Assembly: GCA_903970295.1 (NCBI GenBank)
Contig: CAJCHQ010000878.1
Location: forward strand, 1 to 5,038
Source of the DNA: Bryobacterales bacterium
GTDB taxonomy: Bacteria; Cyanobacteriota; Vampirovibrionia; Obscuribacterales; Obscuribacteraceae
Direction of reading: 5' to 3'
Length of the DNA stretch: 5,038 nt
The translations under genes and the position numbers were made by a program. Numbering within the stretch: position 1 is the first letter of the stretch; every line of letters begins with the position of its first letter. This document shows, piece after piece, positions 1 through 4,671 of the stretch. A model generated the notes under the pieces. The model was not told the origin of the DNA. It worked only from the letters and a program-made list of their open reading frames with translations, and did not search any database.

Positions 1-765
1 AACTACCTGCTCGCCTCGCAAAACACTATCCTCAAGCAATACAGCGGGGCGCTCGCGCAATTCCAGAAACTCGGCGTGCTGCCTGACATTAACCACAACG
101 TCTACGACTTTTACTTCCTCGACAGCGTCTACTTTGCCGGCTTTAAACCCAGCAACGTCGATGAATGGCAGTCGGCCCTGGCCAAACTGAACGCGGTGAT
201 TGGCTCGAATGCTCAAGGCAGGCTGTATGTAGTTGTCGTCAACGCTAACACCGTCCCGGAAGGCGAGTCCACCAACTACTTGATGGCTCTCACCGCCTAC
301 TGGGAATCGCAAAAGTTCAACAAATACGACATTTCCAAGAATGGCATCATCGTCGTGCTCGGTACGAAGGATGGCAGCCACATCGACTGGTCAACCGCCA
401 GCACCGCGATGCCTCAGGGAAACGAGGCGATGCTCTGGGACTTCCGTCACAACTTGAGCGGAACAGCCCTCACCCCGGCAACTGTTCTCGGCAACCTGAC
501 CCTCGCAGCGACTCCGAACCAGAAGGGATACCAAGTCTCCGCTCTCGGTTCAGAAGGAGTTGTCGGCAAAATCATCATGGATGGTCCAGACAAATTCCAA
601 CGAGTGCCGATGCACCTCTACCTCTATCTCAGAGGTGACATCAAGCTCACTGGGGTCGAATCTACGATCATCCTTTTGATCGATTTCCTTCTGTCAGTCG
701 GCATCTGGGCAGGTATCGCCATCTGGGGCATGCCGGCTTTTCTAGAATGGCGCGCCAGGCAGTAA
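1..765 (+). CDS. TPM-domain-like membrane-anchored protein, 5' end cut off by the window edge
   Basis: The reading frame is open from the first base, so the true start and any signal peptide lie outside; 254 codons are visible. Visible residues about 55-150 resemble the TPM (formerly DUF477) domain. They show a helix ending in a KLNAVIG-like segment, a hydrophobic strand RLYVVVVNA, a helix with W, then the turn ISKNGIIVVLGTKDG, matching the usual 'DNGvLlLva..d' strand. A single hydrophobic helix at about residues 222-247 is followed by the short basic tail EWRARQ, which suggests an exported domain anchored by its C-terminus. TPM proteins commonly sit beside lemA, as here. Their biochemical role is unsettled: acid phosphatase activity is known for a plant member and photosystem repair functions for others. 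The roughly 55 visible residues before the domain are unexplained. The family call rests on strand pattern and neighbour, so it is moderate. The gap to the next gene is 89 nt and no promoter is visible there. Confidence 0.55.
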   Translation, partial: NYLLASQNTILKQYSGALAQFQKLGVLPDINHNVYDFYFLDSVYFAGFKPSNVDEWQSALAKLNAVIGSNAQGRLYVVVVNANTVPEGESTNYLMALTAYWESQKFNKYDISKNGIIVVLGTKDGSHIDWSTASTAMPQGNEAMLWDFRHNLSGTALTPATVLGNLTLAATPNQKGYQVSALGSEGVVGKIIMDGPDKFQRVPMHLYLYLRGDIKLTGVESTIILLIDFLLSVGIWAGIAIWGMPAFLEWRARQ

Positions 766-817
766 TTGCAGGCGCACACACAACCGCTCGTCACCTCACC
801 ATCCACAAACCTCAGCA

Positions 818-832
818 CCCCGCCCAGCGGGG
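818..832 (+). other. Small GC hairpin between the TPM-like gene and lemA
   Basis: CCCCGC, a CCA loop and GCGGGG form a perfect 6-bp stem ten bases before the Shine-Dalgarno site of the next gene. It is followed by AATTCGCA rather than a T run, so it is not an intrinsic terminator. It could stabilise or punctuate a two-gene mRNA; that role is inference. Confidence 0.4.
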
Positions 833-854
833 AATTCGCACAAGGAGAAAACAC

Positions 855-1499
855 GTGAATAAACTGATTGGCATCACAGCGCTGGTTCTGGTTCTTGGCT
901 TTATCGCCATCACCCTCATCTCCTCCGTCAGCTACCGCGACGAGACCATCAGGCTACAGAACGGCGTCTCCGCCAACTATGACAACAACCGGCAAATCCT
1001 CGCCGGCGTCGCTCGCCGCATCGAAACCAAAGTCGGCGTCGCTAACATCGACCTCGACAAACTCTCGCAGCTCTTCACCAATGTCAGCGGCGCCCGCTAT
1101 CATGATCCGAAGGGTGGTAGCAGCACCGCTGACGCCACCAAAACCGGAACCGTGTTCAGCGCCATTCACGAAGCCTATCCCACCGTCGACGCTTCCATGT
1201 ACCAGGACATCATCAAAGAGGTCGATGTCCAGGAAGACAAATTTGCCAACGCTCAGACCGGTCTCAGAGACTCGATTCGGAACTTCGACGACCACACCCA
1301 GACAACCTGGAATTCGATTCTCAACTCGCTTCCCTGGAACCACTTCCCAAACGACAACCTGACCGCGCTCGGACCGAACGGTACGACCCTGCACGGCAAA
1401 GCTGCCCTCGATCAGATGCGTAAGCTCGTCACCTCGAAAGAGTCAGACAAAGCTTACCAGACCAACGAATTCGACGGACCGCAGCTGCCCAATAACTAA
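855..1499 (+). CDS. lemA: LemA family membrane protein
   Basis: The 214-residue length is usual for LemA. The GTG start at 855 is chosen because AAGGAG at 842-847 lies 7 nt upstream and a hydrophobic segment begins at once. The in-frame ATG at 747 overlaps the previous gene, lacks an SD and would bury the membrane helix. One transmembrane segment (residues about 4-25, LIGITALVLVLGF) ends in SSVSYRD, the position of the family's 'YNxLV' start of the helical core. Residues 26-55 form the first helix. Later, the stretch FSAIHEAYPTVDAS followed by QEDKFANAQTGLRDSIRNFD matches the LemA 'LkaLaEaYPdLkan...e.kIa.aR..yNdaVr.yN' signature closely. The protein should be anchored in the inner membrane by its N-terminus, with a long helical hairpin domain beyond it. 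Molecular function is unknown. Pairing with a TPM-like gene is a known arrangement. The C-terminus (after about residue 160) is Asn/Gly/Pro rich and looks flexible. Confidence 0.8.
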   Translation: MNKLIGITALVLVLGFIAITLISSVSYRDETIRLQNGVSANYDNNRQILAGVARRIETKVGVANIDLDKLSQLFTNVSGARYHDPKGGSSTADATKTGTVFSAIHEAYPTVDASMYQDIIKEVDVQEDKFANAQTGLRDSIRNFDDHTQTTWNSILNSLPWNHFPNDNLTALGPNGTTLHGKAALDQMRKLVTSKESDKAYQTNEFDGPQLPNN

Positions 1500-1560
1500 A
1501 TCCGGCAAAAGTGATTGAGCCCAAATCTGGGCGCATGACCTGCAGGCCTAACTGAAAGCC

Positions 1561-1620
1561 GGCGATGCCACTACGACAGTCAACACCTGATTGTAGTGGC
1601 ATCGCCTAACTTTCTTGTCC
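1561..1620 (+). terminator. Probable intrinsic terminator of the TPM-lemA unit
   Basis: GGCGATGCCACTAC (1561-1574) and GTAGTGGCATCGCC (1593-1606) are perfect inverted repeats of 14 bp with an 18-nt loop; a G-T and an A-T pair could extend the stem. The tail TAACTTTCTTGTCC is T-rich but not a pure T run, so termination strength is uncertain. Position 61 nt after the lemA stop supports the role. Confidence 0.6.
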
Positions 1621-1634
1621 TAGCTTTCTTGTCC
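1607..1634. repeat. Tandem 14-bp repeat after the terminator stem
   Basis: TAACTTTCTTGTCC (1607-1620) is followed directly by TAGCTTTCTTGTCC (1621-1634), identical at 13 of 14 positions. The repeat unit is exactly the T-rich tail of the hairpin, which suggests a local slippage duplication. Confidence 0.85.
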
Positions 1635-1657
1635 TATGAAAAAAATTTGCCCAATAA

Positions 1658-1675
1658 GGCACCATATACGGTGCC
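1658..1675. promoter_or_regulatory. 18-bp near-palindrome, possible operator or hairpin
   Basis: GGCACC, ATATAC and GGTGCC form a dyad in which all pairs match except one (A/C inside the arms). It lies about 100 bp upstream of the -35 element of the next promoter. It has the size and symmetry of a dimeric repressor or activator site. No T run follows, so a terminator is unlikely. The regulator is unknown. Confidence 0.35.
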
Positions 1676-1771
1676 CAGCCGACCACCAGCCTCCGCCGAA
1701 TGACTGCGTCACTGCCCCATACAAAAAGCAGGTGCAAGCGGTCCATTTTTGACATTCTTCTCCAGGGCTAA

Positions 1772-1799
1772 TTGAAACTCCAGAGTGATAGCGTATGAT
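1772..1799 (+). promoter_or_regulatory. Sigma70-like promoter upstream of the degenerate kinase
   Basis: TTGAAA (1772-1777) and TATGAT (1794-1799) each match consensus at five of six positions, with a 16-bp spacer. Transcription would start near 1806, giving a leader of about 155 nt before the ATG at 1961. A perfect TTGACA at 1749-1754 lies just upstream but has no fitting -10. Confidence 0.55.
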
Positions 1800-1960
1800 T
1801 TGTGCTGTAGCCAAATGCGCGCTCCCTTTCGTGACGAATCAAACACTGTCAAAAAAGGTTTTCAGGATCAATTTGTCCTGCCCTTGCCTGAACCACATCT
1901 TGTCGAAAACGTCGGCACAACTGTGAAGCGCAATCAAAATGTCAGACCTGAACAAAACCC

Positions 1961-2734
1961 ATGCAAGACTCATCGTCATCCGAAAAAGAGCCAATCCGAG
2001 ACGAGATTCGCGAGCTATTCGAAAAAAATGAATGGCTCTACCGAGTTGTCGCTGACCTGGGGCACGAATTTCGCACACCAATCAGCGGCATCGTCGGTCT
2101 CAACGAAATTCTTCTTGGTGCGCCGGCGAGTGCGCAGCAAAACAAATATCTGAAAGCCACGCAAATTTCTTCGAACGGACTGCTGACGATGGTCAACGAA
2201 TTCGTCGACATCGCTCGTCTTGATTCCGGCAAGGCAAAACTGCAGCTAACAAGCGTACGTATCTGCGAAATTTTTGCCGAATGCGCGCGTTCGCTTGTGC
2301 CCATTGCCGAAGGACAACTGGCAAAACTCGAAACATTTATCGACTCTGCGCTCTCGGAACCATTGCTACTTGACGCTAATCGCATCAAGCAGGTCATATC
2401 GATTTTGACACTCGCTTATTTGCGCATAGCCGAATCCGGAACCGCCGTCTTGACGTGTGAAAAAACAACCGCTGAAAAGTCTGCCAAAATCAAGTTCGCC
2501 TGCAAGATGTCGACTATGGATAACATGGGACTGGCTGATTTTTTTCTGCCCTTCACGGCCGCTCACAGCGCGGTGCCTCCCCAGCAGATTGCCCAGTGGC
2601 TTCGCCTGAGACTAGCCAAGCGCCAGGTAAGTTTTATGAGCGGGCGCACATCTACGAGTGAGTCGGCTGACTCCTTCTCCGCCTGCTTCGAACTGCCTTT
2701 ACTGCCACTTCCGCTAGTGCCGCACGATCACTGA
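1961..2734 (+). CDS. Degenerate histidine kinase: intact H-box, lost ATP-binding boxes (ChpT/Spo0B-like phosphotransferase?)
   Basis: This is a 257-residue soluble protein with no transmembrane segment and no sensor or receiver domain. Residues about 14-95 form a HisKA-type dimerisation/phosphoacceptor hairpin with a canonical H-box LGHEFRTPI; His35 is the predicted phospho-site, followed by Glu36 and Thr39. Residues about 100-250 follow the HATPase_c fold in outline: LLLDANRIKQV aligns with the start of the N-box, FFLPF with the F-box, and CFELPLLPL with the last strand. The catalytic residues are gone. N-box Asn positions are Ile148 and Ala152, no DxGxG G1 box can be found, and the G2 'GLGLAIAKR' reads WLRLRLAKR with Trp213 and Arg215 replacing glycines. 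It should therefore not bind or hydrolyse ATP normally, but could pass phosphate through His35, as ChpT and Spo0B do. An in-frame TGA at 1949 makes ATG 1961 the only usable start, although no SD precedes it. It stands alone; partners must lie elsewhere. Confidence 0.8.
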   Translation: MQDSSSSEKEPIRDEIRELFEKNEWLYRVVADLGHEFRTPISGIVGLNEILLGAPASAQQNKYLKATQISSNGLLTMVNEFVDIARLDSGKAKLQLTSVRICEIFAECARSLVPIAEGQLAKLETFIDSALSEPLLLDANRIKQVISILTLAYLRIAESGTAVLTCEKTTAEKSAKIKFACKMSTMDNMGLADFFLPFTAAHSAVPPQQIAQWLRLRLAKRQVSFMSGRTSTSESADSFSACFELPLLPLPLVPHDH

Positions 2735-2759
2735 CACTAATGAGCAACATTGACAATTC

Positions 2760-2790
2760 GGTAGCAATCGGCAAAAAGCGCTACCTGTTT
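2760..2790 (+). terminator. Weak candidate terminator after the degenerate kinase
   Basis: GGTAGC (2760-2765) and GCTACC (2780-2785) form a 6-bp stem with a 14-nt loop, followed by TGTTT. The stem and T run are both modest. Its position, 25 nt after the stop and before a new promoter, is the main support. Confidence 0.3.
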
Positions 2791-2811
2791 CGAATTCGCT
2801 ATAAGCCAGAG

Positions 2812-2851
2812 CTTGTGTCAAAAGACAGACGCTTGACAGGATTGGCACAAG
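2812..2851. promoter_or_regulatory. Inverted repeat bracketing the -35 element, possible operator
   Basis: CTTGTGTCA (2812-2820) and TGGCACAAG (2843-2851) are inverted copies matching at eight of nine positions. One arm is upstream of the -35 hexamer and the other lies in the promoter spacer. A protein bound to both arms would block RNA polymerase. A smaller dyad, TGTC-AAAA-GACA, sits at 2816-2827. A regulatory role is inference. Confidence 0.35.
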
Positions 2852-2860
2852 TATTATGAT
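2833..2860 (+). promoter_or_regulatory. Strong sigma70-like promoter for the 108-aa protein gene
   Basis: A perfect TTGACA (2833-2838) and TATGAT (2855-2860) are separated by 16 bp. Transcription would begin near 2867, giving a leader of about 36 nt that includes the SD AGAGGTG at 2891-2897. Confidence 0.75.
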
Positions 2861-2902
2861 CCTGACACTGATTACAATTTGCTTCTTTAAAGAGGTGGCA
2901 CC

Positions 2903-3229
2903 ATGCTTGCCCAAGTTTTGAAGTCTGTCGGTTTTAGCGATTTCTACCATCTGTCGATACAGCAGCAATTGATTTTGGCAGATTGTCTAGATCGCGGCCT
3001 GCCACAAATTGCTTTGCCTGCCTCGAACGTTCACGGCGACTACCTGGTCCGCATCGATTGGCTCCAGGAAGAAGTGAGCGTAGATACGAGCATGAGAATG
3101 TTCACCATCCCCCCCGCACGTTGGAGCACACTTAGACACATCAAAGACGAGATCCTGACGCCCTCGATGAAATCAGCAATAGTGCTCTTTCGAAACACAT
3201 TGCCGGCGAACTACGGTCGCCCCTGGTAA
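2903..3229 (+). CDS. Small soluble protein of unknown function, 108 aa
   Basis: I do not recognise the family. The start is well supported: AGAGGTG lies 5 nt upstream, a near-consensus promoter precedes it, and an excellent terminator begins 21 nt after the stop, so this is a complete one-gene unit. There is no signal peptide or membrane helix. Residues 1-33 look helical (AQVLKSVGF, SIQQQLILADCLDRG). A middle part with strand character carries GDYLVRIDWLQEEV at about 45-58. Residues 75-100 (STLRHIKDEIL, MKSAIVLF) look helical again, and the tail ends NYGRPW. It has one Cys (Cys28) and no metal-binding or catalytic motif that I can identify. The order helix, sheet, helix could suit a small regulatory or binding protein, but that is a guess. 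The strong promoter suggests appreciable expression. Confidence 0.8.
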   Translation: MLAQVLKSVGFSDFYHLSIQQQLILADCLDRGLPQIALPASNVHGDYLVRIDWLQEEVSVDTSMRMFTIPPARWSTLRHIKDEILTPSMKSAIVLFRNTLPANYGRPW

Positions 3230-3250
3230 AACGACTTATAGAAATCAATC

Positions 3251-3279
3251 GACCTGCCCGTTTGGCAGGTCTTTTTTTT
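3251..3279 (+). terminator. Intrinsic terminator after the 108-aa gene
   Basis: GACCTGCC (3251-3258), loop CGTTT and GGCAGGTC (3264-3271) form a perfect 8-bp GC-rich stem followed by eight T residues. This is a textbook Rho-independent terminator. Confidence 0.95.
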
Positions 3280-3344
3280 CGCGGACAAATTATTGTTTCT
3301 CCACGACATTATCGGAATTCACAAATTACTCATTACTAATGGTT

Positions 3345-3350
3345 TATAAC
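3345..3350 (+). promoter_or_regulatory. Possible -10 element for the leader ORF and exported protein
   Basis: TATAAC matches five of six -10 positions, but no good -35 lies 16-18 bp upstream, where the sequence is A/T rich. A 7-bp tandem pair, ATTACTC and ATTACTA, occupies 3325-3338 in the place where a -35 or activator site would sit. A promoter is expected here because a strong terminator ends just upstream. Confidence 0.3.
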
Positions 3351-3374
3351 CTAAACGAAAGGAAAACTAAAACC

Positions 3375-3479
3375 ATGAATGCACTGTATCCAGTGCAAGT
3401 ATCCTATTTCGGTGTTGGGCTCAGAGAAGCTCCCCCGCCCAAAATAATGGCAGTTATCAAAACAGGAGTTAGCCAATGA
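3375..3479 (+). CDS. 34-codon leader ORF coupled to the exported protein gene
   Basis: ATG at 3375 is preceded by AAAGGA (3358-3363), 11 nt away. The frame runs 34 codons (MNALYPVQVSYFGVGL...) and ends at TGA 3477-3479, which overlaps the next ATG (3476-3478) as ATGA, the classic translational-coupling arrangement. The SD of the downstream gene (AGGAG 3464-3468) lies inside this frame. Two hairpins fall in its length: TGCACTG/CAGTGCA at 3380-3397, within codons 2-8, and TTGGGC/GCCCAA at 3415-3442. The peptide itself resembles nothing I know and has no run of a single regulatory amino acid. It may be a leader peptide whose translation controls the next gene, or it may be chance. Confidence 0.4.
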   Translation: MNALYPVQVSYFGVGLREAPPPKIMAVIKTGVSQ

Positions 3480-3937
3480 AGTGTCCATTTTTTAGTATCG
3501 TCCCCGTGGTCGCAATCACAACCATCGTTCCCCTAGCAGCCTGGGCTGGTTTTTTCGGAGATCACCCTCGCTACGAGCACGCGCTTTCCGACTTGCGCGC
3601 TGCGCGCCACTTCCTCCAACGTCCAGAGGAGCCGAATGTAGCTGCTGATGAAGGTGTAGCAGTCCACGAAATTGACCTGTCCATTGGAGAAATTAAAGAA
3701 GCGGCTGCAGCAGACTGGAAGGAAACCTGGACCCCGCCCAATATCGATGCTCATCTCAATCATGGCGGCCGTCTTCATGAAGCGCTTAAACTTTTGGAGC
3801 GGGCGCATGATGACGTTGCCCAAGAAGAAGACGATCACTACGCCCGCGGGCTGCGAAACCGCGCAATCGGACATATGGACAGAGCAATCAGTATGACCAA
3901 ACGGGCGATCGGTGACAAAATCATGGACGAGCACTAA
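3476..3937 (+). CDS. Exported small helical protein of unknown function, 153 aa
   Basis: The start has a good SD (AGGAG, 7 nt spacing) and a clear Sec signal peptide: MKCPFFSIVP, then a hydrophobic core to Ala22, with predicted cleavage after AWA at residue 24. Cys3 is too early for a lipobox. The mature part is mostly helix and charged. One helix begins HPRYEHALSDLRAARHFL (about 30-47), a second carries VAVHEIDLSIGEIKEAAA (61-78), a third follows NHGGRLHEALKLLERA (95-110), and a fourth follows ARGLRNRAIGHMDRAI (123-138). From memory this order resembles a small exported family of environmental bacteria with conserved HPxYxHALxDLRxAR, EID.AI.EIK and RN.AI.HID.AI blocks; no function is known to me. 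A four-helix periplasmic bundle is likely. Repeated His residues leave metal or ligand binding open. It is translated with the leader ORF upstream and ends before a strong terminator. Confidence 0.85.
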   Translation: MKCPFFSIVPVVAITTIVPLAAWAGFFGDHPRYEHALSDLRAARHFLQRPEEPNVAADEGVAVHEIDLSIGEIKEAAAADWKETWTPPNIDAHLNHGGRLHEALKLLERAHDDVAQEEDDHYARGLRNRAIGHMDRAISMTKRAIGDKIMDEH

Positions 3938-4005
3938 ATTTGAAATTGTCCTCTGCGCTTGGACTGAAAACGGCTTGAATTGAGATACAACTTCAATGCC
4001 ATCCT

Positions 4006-4050
4006 TTGCGGCTAGCAGGGCCCATACGGCTCCGCTAGCCGCAACTTTTT
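4006..4050 (+). terminator. Strong intrinsic terminator after the exported protein gene
   Basis: TTGCGGCTAGC (4006-4016) and GCTAGCCGCAA (4034-4044) form a perfect 11-bp stem. After one mismatch, the loop can pair further (GGGCC with GGCTC, including a G-T) to a CATAC tip. CTTTTTCT follows at once. Only the plus direction has a T run. Confidence 0.85.
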
Positions 4051-4155
4051 CTGCCTCAAATATCTTCGGCGGCAGACTGATACAGCCAGTTTTCCACCTC
4101 CTCGCCCAATCCACCGCCATCCCCGGCGAGGAAGATGCCAAGAAAAAAATGGCGG

Positions 4156-4186
4156 CCCTACGCCCGCGCTCTTTCGCGCGATAGGG
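4156..4186. repeat. GC-rich stem-loop, REP-like or weak terminator
   Basis: The outer arms CCCTA/TAGGG and inner arms CGCGC/GCGCG (4165-4169 with 4176-4180, loop TCTTTC) are separated by an asymmetric bulge. Plus-strand TCAATTTTCT follows, and an A-run (AAGAAAAAAAT) precedes, so it could act weakly in either direction. Whether it recurs elsewhere in the genome cannot be seen from here. Confidence 0.4.
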
Positions 4187-4287
4187 TCAATTTTCTATGT
4201 TGTAATCATCGCAACTTCCAAATCGATAGATTACTTCGCCCCTAAACAAATTCGCCTCAGTATCTTTCCAAAATTTTTTACCCGTGC

Positions 4288-4316
4288 CTGACAGCACTAG
4301 TTTTGGTTCGCATACT
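4288..4316 (+). promoter_or_regulatory. Candidate promoter for the His/Cys-rich peptide gene
   Basis: CTGACA (4288-4293, five of six) and CATACT (4311-4316, four of six) are spaced by 17 bp. Transcription would start near 4323, about 38 nt before the ATG at 4361, much like the layout of the 108-aa gene. Confidence 0.45.
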
Positions 4317-4360
4317 TACTAAACCAGACTCAAAAACTGCAGTAAAAAGAGGAGACTCAC

Positions 4361-4555
4361 ATGAAGACCATCGGCATCACCTCAGCACTCAGCGCGCTTG
4401 CTGTAATCATTCGGAAGCGCTTGGGCAAAACAACTGCGCATCCGCACGCAAACCACGCCGTCTTTTTCGCACCAGGACACCCGCACAATCACGTCAAAGT
4501 CAACAGCAACTGCTGCGACACCTTCCCCGACTGTGGCTGCTGGCGCATCGGTTAG
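4361..4555 (+). CDS. Small His- and Cys-rich peptide, 64 aa, unknown function
   Basis: The start is supported by a strong SD (AGAGGAG 4348-4354, 6 nt spacing) and an upstream promoter; a long hairpin follows the stop. Residues 4-17 are hydrophobic (IGITSALSALAVII) and are followed by the basic stretch RKRLGK. This is the wrong order for a standard signal peptide but possible for an N-out membrane anchor or a peptide leader. Residues 26-44 carry six His in pairs and singles (HPH, NH, HPHNH at 27-44). The C-terminus has four Cys as CC-x5-C-x-C (51, 52, 58, 60) followed by WRIG. The arrangement suggests metal binding, a disulfide-knotted secreted peptide, or a ribosomally made, modified peptide with a Cys-rich core. 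No modification enzyme or transporter gene is in view, so none of these is established. An alternative 90-codon frame over the same DNA lacks these signals. Confidence 0.7.
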   Translation: MKTIGITSALSALAVIIRKRLGKTTAHPHANHAVFFAPGHPHNHVKVNSNCCDTFPDCGCWRIG

Positions 4556-4566
4556 CCTGCGAATTG

Positions 4567-4620
4567 AGGAGATGAAGATAGCCAAGCCCACTGCCCATGG
4601 CTTTCTTCATCTCCTTCTTC
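4567..4620 (+). terminator. Long stem-loop, terminator of the 64-aa gene
   Basis: Positions 4568-4584 and 4598-4614 are inverted repeats matching at 16 of 17 positions, with a 13-nt loop; an A-T pair at 4567/4615 extends the stem. TTCTTC follows, a poor T run, but the stem begins 12 nt after the stop and the genes here converge. It may act on transcripts from both sides. Confidence 0.6.
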
Positions 4621-4627
4621 ACAGTTG

Positions 4628-4665
4628 AAAATCCCTTGAGCAGGCAAGCGCTTTTTGGGATTTTT
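4628..4665 (-). terminator. Inverted repeat ending the minus-strand gene
   Basis: AAAATCCC (4628-4635) and GGGATTTT (4657-4664) are perfect 8-bp inverted repeats with a 21-nt interior that can form a small CTTG/CAAG inner stem. Read on the minus strand, it starts a few bases after the stop at 4672 and ends in GGGATTTTC. The A/T-flanked symmetry is typical of bidirectional terminators between convergent genes. Confidence 0.55.
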
Positions 4666-4671
4666 GACATT

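Larger units (their letters stand above)
1500..1960. other. 461-bp region without a supported gene between lemA and the degenerate histidine kinase
   Basis: In order, it holds a small hairpin at 1519-1532 (GCCCA/TGGGC), the large terminator-like hairpin at 1561-1606, a tandem 14-bp repeat at 1607-1634, an A-run, a near-palindrome at 1658-1675, a promoter at 1772-1799 and an apparently long 5' leader. Short open frames exist on both strands, including 42 codons from ATG 1795 and a TTG-started minus ORF. None has the composition or signals of a convincing gene. Confidence 0.6.
3938..4360. other. 423-bp region without a supported gene
   Basis: It contains the terminator at 4006-4050, an 8-bp inverted repeat TCCTCGCC/GGCGAGGA at 4099-4132, a GC hairpin at 4156-4186, an A/T-rich stretch at about 4187-4280, and then the promoter and SD of the 64-aa gene. 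A 62-codon plus ORF at 3996-4184 runs through the terminator stem and is not credible. A minus-strand frame ending at 4056 has coding-like texture but no start. Confidence 0.6.

Noticed and set aside
954..1394. Long frames overlapping lemA in other frames (minus 954-1394, plus 868-1362)
   Set aside because: They have Ser/Pro/Thr- or Val/Gly-biased composition typical of shadow frames over a GC-biased third codon position, while the LemA signature is in the chosen frame.
1749..1754. Perfect TTGACA as a -35 element
   Set aside because: No -10-like hexamer lies 16-18 bp downstream; TTGAAA/TATGAT slightly further on is the better pair.
1620..1814. 64-codon minus-strand frame with a TTG start preceded by AAGGGAG
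   Set aside because: The SD-like sequence is suggestive, but the frame runs through the palindrome and the tandem repeat, has low-information composition, and lies antisense to the better-supported promoter region.
1785..2153. 122-codon plus-strand frame overlapping the start of the kinase-like gene
   Set aside because: Its second half is a shadow of the H-box region, and its first half shows no domain or SD.
3533..4141. 202-codon open frame on the minus strand
   Set aside because: It is antisense to the exported protein gene, which has a signal peptide and good SD, and it runs through the 4006-4050 terminator stem. Its composition shows no domain.
3996..4184. 62-codon plus-strand frame
   Set aside because: It spans both arms of a strong intrinsic terminator and a second hairpin, and has no SD.
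4303..4575. 90-codon frame over the 64-aa peptide gene
   Set aside because: Its start has no SD, begins at about the expected transcription start, and its product is a low-complexity Arg/His/Gln string; the SD at 4348-4354 fits ATG 4361.
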